Source: Paramacrobiotus metropolitanus
Taxonomy: Eukaryota > Tardigrada > Eutardigrada > Parachela > Macrobiotidae
Assembly: GCF_019649055.1 (NCBI RefSeq)
Contig: NW_026570272.1
Span: 186,001 to 250,000, forward strand
Direction: 5' to 3'
DNA length: 64,000 nucleotides
Part shown: positions 40,391 to 48,642 of the stretch, piece after piece
Layout of the letters: each line of letters starts with the position of its first letter
Position numbering within the stretch: the stretch's first letter is position 1
Translations under genes and position numbers: made by a program
The notes under the pieces: model-generated
What the model was told of the DNA's origin: nothing
The model's database searches: none
The model's input: the letters and a program-made list of their open reading frames with translations, nothing else

Positions 40391-42355
40391 TTGTCCTTTG
40401 CAGGAAAAGCTTTCCAACAATTGTGCAGGGGATACTGTACCCGTGTGCTATTAGTCTTATTCGACTTGAAAAAAATGATTACAGTTCGTCCAAGATTTTC
40501 CGTTATTAATATCGGCTACTATGGCGGCTTTGATAAATATCACTGGGACTGTTTGAGAAGAAGCAGCTTTATGGAGAAAGAAGGTTACGTTATTGCCATA
40601 TCGGAGATCAAAATGACGAAAGATCTCATTGCCATTGCTAGAAAAGACATCGAAGGCCAATGTCAAATGTTTTACGAACCTTCGTACAAGTCGAATTACG
40701 GATTGCTGCTACTGGTAGATAAGGCCTTCGAAGTAAAGATGTGCGATAAGAAATTTGACCCAACATTAGGCAAAGAAGAAAGCGAAGAAGACATGTCGGA
40801 TGAAGACCCGGTAGAAAAGGAGGAAAGTAAGGCAAGTTCTGGAAGAACGCGATTTGGAAAAAAGAAAAAGAGAGTGAAAAAATCGGACGAAAAGGTCAGT
40901 TCCGCCGAAGAGGATACGGGATCGAAAAAAGACGCTAAAATCGAAAAAAAGGCAGAGGAAGAGGATAAACCAGAAGCGTCAGCGGAAGAGGAGGGACGAA
41001 CCACGGAGCTACTTTTTCAGTATATTGCCTTTACCTTGTCAGATCGAAAGAATAAAAAGGATAAGAAGGATAAGGAAAAGGATAAGAGGGATAAGGAAAA
41101 GGATAAGAAGGATAAGGAAAAGGATAAGAAGTGGGCCTGTTTTTTTGGATACCGTGCAAGTAGCGGCTACAGTAATGGCAAAGCGCGACAGTTTTGTGAC
41201 CTTTTAAAATCCTTTTGCAATTACTACAGCAGCGATCACCATATGGCGATATTCGGGGACTTCAACATTTTACGGAAGGTTTCCGCGGATGTGCGAAGAC
41301 GAGGCTGTTTTGAATATGATAACAAGACGTTCGGAAGTGATATAGCCAAGATGGTGTACGACGCGGTCAAGGATGCTGGCGTGCAAGACACGGTGTTCAC
41401 ACCAACAAAAGTTCTAGGCAGGGATGCTCCGGATTACTTTGGCATGTCTGACCACGAACATTATTTTGATGCCAAAACGCCGGAGCTAAAATTTCATGCC
41501 TTTGAAGACGAAATATCTGATCATCGCGTTGTTTGTCAGTTTCCGGTGGAAGATCCAAAAAAATTGACCTGCTGCGCGGACAAATTATGCGACAAGCTTT
41601 TGACAGGGTTTGTATTTGAAAACGATGACCTAGTAAAGCACATAAATGGCCATCGGGATACTGGCGGCTATATAACGATCTGCTCGGAATGTCTGCATTA
41701 TTATGACGCTTCAGCAGCACAGCGCCACTACGGGGACCCAAAACGGATACCCGCCAACGGGCAAGACAGCGGGCACCCAATTTCTTGGCGCATTAAGCCA
41801 AGCGAAAGGAACGTATGGCGCTTCGGCCAGAATCCGTTCCAAATACGATGTGGGTTCCGTAGCGAGGACAAAAAAGCCTACTGCAACGAATGGTTGAATA
41901 ATGCAGCCGAGCGTGAAACACATCAGCGGCTTCATCACGGGAAAGGCTCGTGGATGTTCACCTGTAGAGCAACTAGAGTTGACCACCTACAATCCACTAA
42001 TGTGGGCAGCACTCAAGATTTGTGTCTCGTTAAAGATGACAACCGCCGAGAATTTTCCCATAAGAAGCATTTAGAAATGCACAATCAGCGCCATAATCCC
42101 GACGAGCATCAAGAAGCGACGCCGAAACACCAATGCGAGATCTGTTTACTTTTCTTTAAAAGGTTTACTAGCCATAAGGGGTCAACAGCATGCCGTTTTA
42201 AACACTTGGGAAATGCTGCACTGGAGTCAAGAGCAACGCAAGAGGATATCACGAAATACTGGCACTGGAAAAATCCCGAGCTAAAACAGAGAGTTGATAA
42301 GCCGAAAGCTATACCGGCTGTGAATGAAGGCGCAAGCACAAGCAAGTCAAAGTAA
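40391..42355 (+). CDS. Endonuclease/exonuclease/phosphatase-fold protein with Lys-rich insert and C-terminal zinc fingers
   Basis: 654 open codons; the likely start is the ATG at 40475, directly before the fold (RFSVINIGYYGG). EEP-fold landmarks: SEIKM at about residue 71, AIFGDFNI at about 288, ISDHRVVC at about 376, which correspond to the metal-binding Glu, Asn/Asp and His motifs of DNase I/APE-like enzymes. Between the first and second lies an insert of about 130 residues, acidic then made of KDKEKDKK repeats (bases about 41,045-41,130). The C-terminal 260 residues contain Cys/His pairs (ICSECLHYY..H; CEICLLFFKRFTSH) suggesting C2H2-type fingers. No RT follows, so it is not a full LINE. 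It could be a domesticated LINE endonuclease or a host nuclease; function unproven. Confidence 0.6.
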   Translation: MSFAGKAFQQLCRGYCTRVLLVLFDLKKMITVRPRFSVINIGYYGGFDKYHWDCLRRSSFMEKEGYVIAISEIKMTKDLIAIARKDIEGQCQMFYEPSYKSNYGLLLLVDKAFEVKMCDKKFDPTLGKEESEEDMSDEDPVEKEESKASSGRTRFGKKKKRVKKSDEKVSSAEEDTGSKKDAKIEKKAEEEDKPEASAEEEGRTTELLFQYIAFTLSDRKNKKDKKDKEKDKRDKEKDKKDKEKDKKWACFFGYRASSGYSNGKARQFCDLLKSFCNYYSSDHHMAIFGDFNILRKVSADVRRRGCFEYDNKTFGSDIAKMVYDAVKDAGVQDTVFTPTKVLGRDAPDYFGMSDHEHYFDAKTPELKFHAFEDEISDHRVVCQFPVEDPKKLTCCADKLCDKLLTGFVFENDDLVKHINGHRDTGGYITICSECLHYYDASAAQRHYGDPKRIPANGQDSGHPISWRIKPSERNVWRFGQNPFQIRCGFRSEDKKAYCNEWLNNAAERETHQRLHHGKGSWMFTCRATRVDHLQSTNVGSTQDLCLVKDDNRREFSHKKHLEMHNQRHNPDEHQEATPKHQCEICLLFFKRFTSHKGSTACRFKHLGNAALESRATQEDITKYWHWKNPELKQRVDKPKAIPAVNEGASTSKSK

Positions 42356-42927
42356 AACTCACATTATGATTAATTTTTATAATTTTTCTGGGTCTTTTTT
42401 CTTAGGAAATGCATGTACTGGTACTGTCAGTGTCGATGCGTGGCCCAGTCGCTGTAAGATTACCGTTTTTCAACAACCTTTGCACCGTCTTGTAGCGTGA
42501 TTCTGCCTCTCTGACTTCCCTTCGTGCTGATTTCATTTGTCATAATTACAGCATTTACTGTAGAACATGCTAAACGTGAAATGGCTCACAGACTCGCAGT
42601 ACTGTAGTTATTACTGTCGGTTCAGAAATTTCACGGAAGGGTGTACTGCAAATTTTTTGAACCAAAGAACAGTCCACACTTGGAGAAAAGATGAAGCCAC
42701 AGATATACGGTCTTGAAAATCTTATTAACCACTTTACGTCGCACCAGGTGTGGTACAAAGAAAATCATAAGGTAAAACCCGCAAAGGGCAGTTAATTCAA
42801 GTTTATGAGAACGGACAGGGCTCCCACAAATAGCTTGTACAAATGTGGCGGGAAAAAAAGGATATAAGAATTAAGTATCGTAAACTAAGAGAAATGCATT
42901 AGGTAATTAACTTATTTCTTCTAATCA
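42356..42927. other. Intergenic, no gene seen
   Basis: AT-rich, short ORFs only. It separates the EEP-fold gene from the LRR-like pseudogene. Confidence 0.4.
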
Positions 42928-43600
42928 GGCGGAAATCTCACGCATACTGACAGCTGTCAACAAAGCGGGTCTGCGCGCTGTTGCCGTTAACTCGTACCAC
43001 GACACTGAACTCCCGTCCAGCAGTCTCGGCGAAGTACGAAAGTAGATCGTTCGGTATCAGCTGTACGAATGCACAGATCCCAGAGTAACAGGGAGACTGC
43101 GTGAAATGGCCCTGCCTAACCTCGTAGAGTACCATATTGACACATGTTCTGGTCTGCATGCAAAAAGAGAGGATTTTGAGTCTTCCCCGAAATTGCGAAT
43201 AGTGCTGTTCACGAATTCCACCGTTCGGACTATCGAAAGCGATAGCTGGCTGAGGAACGGGAACGGGGATTCATTGTCGCTGATATCAAGGATTATCTGT
43301 TCCGGCTGCACTGCAGCTGTGAGTTTGCGCCATTCCGCCGTTGGTGAAAGAGCGCAAAGCAACTGCTGCGATCGGCGGAGTCGGGACAACTGTATTGGTC
43401 GCAAGAGAGTTTCGCCACCTGGGTGGCGGAATTTTAGCAGGGAATAGAACAAAGGTCGAAGCTGTAGGCACGAATACCTACACAAGTGCAGTTTGCACGG
43501 AGGTTATGAACGGGTGTTGGCTGCGCGCACGGGAAATCGGCACGGGAACCGGTGCTTTTGCACTGAATCTTGATAGTCCTTGTACATTTCGTTTGCGCTA
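42928..43600 (+). pseudogene. Inverted partial copy of the LRR-like gene, with nonsense mutation
   Basis: Matches the middle of the copy-1 LRR-like gene (26.4-27.1 kb) but on the opposite strand: ILTAVNKAGLRAVAVN, then GEVRK-stop-IVRY, where copy 1 has Gln (CAG to TAG at about 43,043), then LREMALPNLVEYHI. The C-terminal part is frameshifted, and the match continues past the gene into the downstream flank (43.46-43.60 versus 26.16-26.33 kb), so this is a DNA-level inverted duplication, not a retrocopy. Confidence 0.75.
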
Positions 43601-44191
43601 AATGTAAATACGACATCGTAAGACGCCCTTAGAAAACGTCAATTCAAAAATATCCATCAGTGGTGTGGTATATTTGCATATCACGAGATTATTGGCATAT
43701 CGTGAAAGTCACGATACAAACGATGACTTAGCAACTGTGCGTTATTTCCTGTTGCTGTGTCTTTGGATGTTGTACTTCTCATTTAGTTGTTATCTTGTAC
43801 TAGTCGTAAAACGGTAATACTTATTAAAGTATTAGCCCGTACTTGGAGACATCACAAGTGGGAATTCAGCGAGGATAAATGACGTTTTTCTGACAGATGA
43901 CAACGAGCAAAAACTGACCATGATTATACCGCCATGATCTCGTAATTCGACGTTCAACAAAGGTCACGCCGGCCGTGTAGAGATAGTTGCGCATTCTACA
44001 AAATTAATGCGCAAGACGAATCACATATCGGGGTTTCCATTTTTTTTGTGCCTGGCTGTCTGGTACAATATGCAGTTTGCAGAACATCGTCGGTGCACCT
44101 CTTCTGGCTGTTAAGGAACATGTGAAAGAACATGAACAAAACACTCTCAACATGCCCATGGTGCCATCAAATGTGCCCAAAACTCCAGTCC
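43601..44191. other. Intergenic, no gene seen
   Basis: AT-rich, without convincing coding sequence, up to the target duplication of the LTR element. Confidence 0.4.
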
Positions 44192-44196
44192 GTACG

Positions 44197-44296
44197 TGCA
44201 GCGCGTAGCAAACGACTATTGTGTTATGTATTGTCAGTTCGATATGATGAGTACTGTGCGATAGCGAGCTCGCCAATAAACTAGTAATTCACGACA
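44197..44296 (+). repeat. 5' LTR of the mag-like element
   Basis: 100 bp, begins TGCAGCGCGTAGC and ends TTCACGACA; nearly identical to 47857-47955. Contains AATAAA (44274-44279) close to its 3' end. Confidence 0.93.
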
Positions 44297-44358
44297 AACT
44301 GGCGTGAAGGTAGTACTAAAAACTCTTTTAAGAAACTATCACGCGCTGATTCACGACG

Positions 44359-46224
44359 ATGACGGACGAAACGTCGCTTCCTATCCTGTTAAAGTTCGAG
44401 CCCAACAAGATGGCGTGGATGTCTTGGAGGTCACGGTACCAGAACTTTATTAAACTCCAAAAGGTCACCGACGAAGAGGAGCAGAAGCGGGTTCTGCTGG
44501 ATTCATTAGGTGTGGAAGCCTATGAAATGGTACACGCTATGTGCCTGCCGAACGATCCAGCCGACAAGACACTCGCAGAAGTTCTCGCCAAACTGGAAAG
44601 GGCATACGTGAAAAAGACCCTGAAATCCACCGAATGGGCCAAGTATTTCGTATTGAAGCAGGATACGGGCGAAACTCTTTTGGATTTCGCAAACAAACTC
44701 CGCAAAAAGGCCATCCTGTGCAGCTTCCCAGCGGACGTTCTGGAGGACAACATGAAAGCAACCTTTTTGAACGGGCTGCAGGGAAAGGCTACCAGGCGAC
44801 ATCTGATGTCGAAGGACTACGACACACTGGATAAAGCTCTGGAGCTGGTGGAACAGTTCGAGCTATCCCAGGCTAGCGCGAAGAAGGCGCCGGGCAGTGT
44901 GGACGTAGCGCGCATCAGTGGTGGGCCGAGGCGGGGCGGCGGTCAAGGTCGTCAACGCGGAAATCGTCGTGGTACGGGACAGAGAGCGCGTGGCGGCGGA
45001 GCAAGCCAGAACGCGGCGGGTAGCAGTGCGAATTGCTACGGCTGCGGTAATTCAGGCCACGTCCGTGCAGACTGCTGGGCGAAGGATGTCACCTGCCGCA
45101 ATTGTAACAAGAAAGGTCACATTGCGAAGATTTGCACTGCGCCCAGGCAGAACCAGCAGCGTGGAGACGGACGACACACAATGCTAGTCGAAGAAGAATT
45201 CGACGTGTTGGCAGTGGAAGCGGCTGGCAGCCAGTCCATACGCATACCGCTGAAGTTGAACGGCACGCCAGTGCCAGCAGTGCTGGATACGGGATCAGGC
45301 GTTACCATCGTCACGGCAGAGACGTGGAGGAGGATTGATTCGCCGCGACTGTCCCCGTATACGCAGCCGCTGAGGAGCTTCACTGGCCATGCGCTGACAG
45401 TAATCGGGACCGCCACCGTGGACGTGCAACGCGCTAGCGTACGGAAGCAGTTGCCGGTGGTGGTAGTGGGCCGTGGTGGCGATGTGATCGGCCGCGACTG
45501 GATACGCGCCCTGGATCTGAGCCACATGAGCCTACGTGACCTGCAGGCTAGTTCAGTGTATAGCGTTGCGAGCAGTCTGGAAGAAGACCTCGACCGGCAC
45601 AAGGAAGTGTTTCGCGATGAGCTGGGTCATTGCAAGCGGTATAAGGCGCGTCTCCATTTGAAACCGGGAGCACGGCCAGTGTTCTGCAAACCCCGTACAG
45701 TGCCATTCGCGTTCCGGGAGGCGGTCGAGAAGGACCTGGAGCGTTTGGTGGAGCGCGGCATACTCACTCCAGTCGAACACGCCGATTGGGCGGCGCCCAT
45801 TGTGGGGACGCTGAAGAGGGCTGGAGATGTGCGAACGTGTGCCGATCTAAGCACTGGTCTGAACGACTCGTTAGACGTTCAGAAGTACCCGCTCCCAACT
45901 CCTGACGAATTATTCGCCAAGTTAAACGGCGGAGAGAAATTCAGTACGCTGGATCTCGCCGAGGCGTATGCCCAAGTGGAACTGGACGACGACAGCAAAC
46001 AGCTTGTGGTTATCAATACACACAAGGGACTGTTTCGGTATAATCGACTGCCGTTCGGAGTCGCCAGTGGGCCCAGTATATTCCAGCAAATTATGGAGCA
46101 GATTCTCCATGGCTGCGAAGGTGTGGCCATATACCTTGACGATATTATCGTCACCGGCGCCACGGATGAAGAGCACCTGCGAAACCTCGAGTGTTTGGAG
46201 GCCGAAAAGAGATACCGGTGGTGA
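44359..46224 (+). CDS. gag-pol: Gag-protease-RT fusion of the mag-like element (truncated)
   Basis: 621 codons from the first ATG after the leader. Gag core (KFEPNKMAWMSWRSRYQNF, then EWAKYFVLKQDTGETLLDF), an Arg/Gly-rich stretch, two CCHC knuckles (CYGCGNSGHVRADC, CRNCNKKGHIAKIC), protease VLDTGSGVT at about residue 315, RT with GIYLDDIIVTG-like AIYLDDIIVTGA at about 592-603. Just after RT motif C the frame jumps into the end of RNase H and stops, so the RT thumb, connection and most of RNase H are deleted. Enough Gag remains to make particles; the RT is not functional. Confidence 0.85.
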   Translation: MTDETSLPILLKFEPNKMAWMSWRSRYQNFIKLQKVTDEEEQKRVLLDSLGVEAYEMVHAMCLPNDPADKTLAEVLAKLERAYVKKTLKSTEWAKYFVLKQDTGETLLDFANKLRKKAILCSFPADVLEDNMKATFLNGLQGKATRRHLMSKDYDTLDKALELVEQFELSQASAKKAPGSVDVARISGGPRRGGGQGRQRGNRRGTGQRARGGGASQNAAGSSANCYGCGNSGHVRADCWAKDVTCRNCNKKGHIAKICTAPRQNQQRGDGRHTMLVEEEFDVLAVEAAGSQSIRIPLKLNGTPVPAVLDTGSGVTIVTAETWRRIDSPRLSPYTQPLRSFTGHALTVIGTATVDVQRASVRKQLPVVVVGRGGDVIGRDWIRALDLSHMSLRDLQASSVYSVASSLEEDLDRHKEVFRDELGHCKRYKARLHLKPGARPVFCKPRTVPFAFREAVEKDLERLVERGILTPVEHADWAAPIVGTLKRAGDVRTCADLSTGLNDSLDVQKYPLPTPDELFAKLNGGEKFSTLDLAEAYAQVELDDDSKQLVVINTHKGLFRYNRLPFGVASGPSIFQQIMEQILHGCEGVAIYLDDIIVTGATDEEHLRNLECLEAEKRYRW

Positions 46225-46690
46225 CCGCGAACCGCCTTCAGCGCTGGGCGTTGATGCTGATGGCGTACAGTTTTGCCATCGAGTACCGGCGGACAGAAGA
46301 GTTCGGCCAGGCGGACGGGTTAAGCAGGTTACCACTGCATTCCACGGAGCTGACCGAGTTGGGTAACCTGGGAATGGACAGCATAGTCAGTGCTGTGCAC
46401 ACGGAGAACGCGGGACGGTTACCAGTGTCAGTAGAATCCGTGGCAAAGGAAACCCGCGCAGATGCGGAGCTCAGCATCGTTCTGGAATACGTCCAGACTG
46501 GATGGCCGAGCGTGGTAAGGGAAGAGCTGCGACCGTATAAGCGGCTAGAAAGTGAACTGGTGACAGTGAACAGGTGTCTGTGCTGGGGCACGCGGACGGT
46601 GATTCCGAAGAAGCTGCAAGCGCAGATACTGTCGTACCTGCATGAAAGCCACCTTGGAGCGGCAAAGACCGTGGCCAGTGCCCGACGGAC
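46191..46690 (+). pseudogene. Remnant: end of RNase H and start of integrase zinc domain
   Basis: A separate frame carrying the RNase H C-terminus (RLQRWALMLMAYSFAIEYRR, then QADGLSRLP) and the His pair of the integrase zinc domain (LHESHLGAAKT). The Cys pair that should follow is absent: a second deletion joins this segment to the integrase core in another frame. Confidence 0.75.
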
Positions 46691-47799
46691 CATGGAGACG
46701 ACTCCATGTAGACTTTGCCGGGCCGTTCCATGGCACGATGTTGTTCGTCGTGGTCGACGGTATGTCGAAGTGGCCGGAAGTGGTGCCAATGCGAAGTGCC
46801 ACAACGGACGCCGTAGTTGATGCACTGCTGGATATGTTCAGCCACTACAGGCCGTGCACCGAAATTGTATCCGATAACGGGACACAGTTCACATCGGAGC
46901 AGTTTAACGGATTCTGCCAGCAGTACGGCATCCGGCACCTGCGAACGCCACCGGGCCATCCCCAATCGAATGGCCAAGCGGAACGTTACGTCCAGACGGT
47001 GAAGGACGGCGTATCCAAGCTCATGGCCGACCAGAAGCGCCTGCCGGTTGCGCTGAGGGAGTTCCTTTGGCGCTATCGTAACGCGCCTCACGCAACGACT
47101 GGGAAAACGCCGGCCGAGTTGTTTTTGGGTCGGAAGATGCGCTCGACGCTGGATCTGCTAGTCCCTGTGCTGCTGACCACGGCAGAGAAGAACAGGGAGC
47201 GCCACCGCCGAAATTTCAACCAGCACACAAAGGAGAAAGACTTTCGGTTGGGCGACTTGGTCCTGGTGCGAGACTATCGCCCAAGCCGCGCAGTGGATTG
47301 GATCAGCGGCAAGCTAATTAAGCGAGAAAGCCGGCTGATCCGGGAGGTACAGGTGAGCGATCTGCTGTGGAGGCGGCATGCAAACCAAATACGCCCTCGT
47401 TTTTGGTTGGAGACGCCGGAAAACACGGAAGCAGATACGGCAAAAGGTCAAACGGCCGTGGAGACATCGGTAGCATTTCCTCCGGCGAAAGTAATGGAAA
47501 AGACAGTCTCGCCTACTAGAGCGCGCACGCCGACGCCACCAACGCAGACGCAATCGGAGGTGAAACCACAGCCCGAGGTGATAGTACAGCCGGACGTAAA
47601 GCCAACTTTTCCGCCCATTACACAGGAACTGACGCTGGCGGCACCAGTCGCGCCGCCAAAGGTACAGCCGACAGTTCCACCATCCGGTAAGGTGAAACCA
47701 GCGAAAGCTGCGAAACCTGCACAGCCACCTGAGGAAATACGCAGAACTGGAAGAACGAACGCCGGAAAAGCCCCAAAACTGTTGATAAATGAAATGTAA
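46642..47799 (+). CDS. Integrase core and C-terminal tail of the mag-like element
   Basis: 385 codons in the third frame. DDE core: HVDFAGPF, VSDNGTQF and SNGQAERY with normal spacing; then a GPY/F-type segment (DFRLGDLVLVRDYRPS) and a Pro/Thr/Lys-rich tail ending at TAA before the polypurine tract. The zinc domain is cut off upstream and no proper start codon precedes the core, so it is probably not expressed as an active enzyme. Confidence 0.8.
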   Translation: MKATLERQRPWPVPDGPWRRLHVDFAGPFHGTMLFVVVDGMSKWPEVVPMRSATTDAVVDALLDMFSHYRPCTEIVSDNGTQFTSEQFNGFCQQYGIRHLRTPPGHPQSNGQAERYVQTVKDGVSKLMADQKRLPVALREFLWRYRNAPHATTGKTPAELFLGRKMRSTLDLLVPVLLTTAEKNRERHRRNFNQHTKEKDFRLGDLVLVRDYRPSRAVDWISGKLIKRESRLIREVQVSDLLWRRHANQIRPRFWLETPENTEADTAKGQTAVETSVAFPPAKVMEKTVSPTRARTPTPPTQTQSEVKPQPEVIVQPDVKPTFPPITQELTLAAPVAPPKVQPTVPPSGKVKPAKAAKPAQPPEEIRRTGRTNAGKAPKLLINEM

Positions 47800-47856
47800 T
47801 TTTCTTTTTTTTTATTTTATTGATGGTTTTATGAGTGGGCAACCCACTGGGGGAGA

Positions 47857-47955
47857 TGCAGCGCGTAGCAACGACTATTGTGTTATGTATTGTCAGTTCG
47901 ATATGATGAGTACTGTGCGATAGCGAGCTCGCCAATAAACTAGTAATTCACGACA
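47857..47955 (+). repeat. 3' LTR of the mag-like element
   Basis: 99 bp, identical to the 5' LTR except for one missing A (GCAACGAC versus GCAAACGAC); ends TTCACGACA, followed by the target duplication GTACG. Confidence 0.93.
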
Positions 47956-47960
47956 GTACG

Positions 47961-48294
47961 AGTAGTAGTTATACACCAAAGAAACAGCAACGGTGCATAA
48001 TAAACCGTTTCGTGGCTGTAACGTGAAAAGGTTTTGGTTATATACTTTGTACCGCGAAATCATTTCTGGTCTCTTAAAACGGTCTGCTTAGCCGCTTTGT
48101 GTTCGAAGAGAAAGAACGTCAATGCCACGATAAAAAGGGCCAGGAGTAGGTAAAGGGTTGACAGCAGACTGTGCATTCGGATTGACGCCGCCTTGGGTTG
48201 GGCATGCCCGACTTGAAAGTCGGACTATAAGGAACCCTGTACGCGGAATACAGCTCTAAGCAGGGCGCAATCCGAGGGAAACCGAGAAACGGCT
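47961..48294. other. Spacer between the LTR element and the tRNA-like unit
   Basis: No gene. The part 48,170-48,294 may be trailing sequence of the tRNA-like unit, if that is a SINE. Confidence 0.3.
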
Positions 48295-48295
48295 G

Positions 48296-48374
48296 AAAAA
48301 GGCGCCGATGGGGGAATCGAACCCCGGCTACGTCGTTAGATCCGCGTAGGCAGTACCACTGCACCACGGCGCAA
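48296..48374 (-). tRNA. tRNA-like Pol III unit (tRNA pseudogene or SINE head)
   Basis: Minus strand: A-box TGGTGCAGTGG, B-box GGTTCGATTCC (perfect), acceptor arms GCGCCG / CGGCGC, an anticodon-like stem CTACG/CGTAG, and TTTTT directly after the 3' end, the normal Pol III terminator. It does not fold as a standard tRNA: the anticodon-position loop is 12 nt, the variable loop is nearly absent and two extra bases lie between the T stem and the acceptor stem. I therefore assign no amino acid. Confidence 0.5.
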
Positions 48375-48642
48375 TACGTTGAAATCCTTTGAAAGATTTT
48401 GCCGCTGTACGTGAGCCGCTTCTCTCCTCACACAGCATTTCCGTGTGCAAGCGGATGAGGCGCTTTAGATTCCCAGTTTTTGCCAGCCACATTATCCTTG
48501 AACCAGAGAAAACCGGTCATTAAGTACGCTAATGCTCCAAAGTGATTTTTAGCTAAGTTCCTAGTGTGTTAGTTGCAGCAACAGCGCGTCCAAATTAATG
48601 TCATTAACCAATCATTTTGAAAACGCTCAGCCTGCTTACAGA

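Larger units (their letters stand above)
44192..47960 (+). mobile_element. Young mag-like Ty3/gypsy LTR element, internally deleted
   Basis: 5' LTR 44197-44296 (100 bp) and 3' LTR 47857-47955 (99 bp) differ by a single base gap; both start TG and end CA. GTACG flanks both ends (44192-44196, 47956-47960): a 5-bp target duplication. A primer-binding-site candidate TGGCGTGAAGG follows the 5' LTR (44300-44310), and a polypurine tract GGGGGAGA precedes the 3' LTR (47849-47856). Tiny LTRs and a Gag-Pol in one ORF with two CCHC knuckles fit the mag lineage. The near-identical LTRs mean a recent insertion, although the coding region lacks parts of RT/RNase H and of the integrase. Confidence 0.93.

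Noticed and set aside
44520-44802. Antisense ORFs within the mag-like gag region.
   Set aside because: Shadows of the gag frame, without start context or recognisable content.
48296-48374. A suppressor tRNA with a CTA anticodon that would read the in-frame TAG codons.
   Set aside because: CTA does occur in the loop, but the stem would not close around a 7-nt loop with that anticodon; the unit does not fold as a working tRNA.
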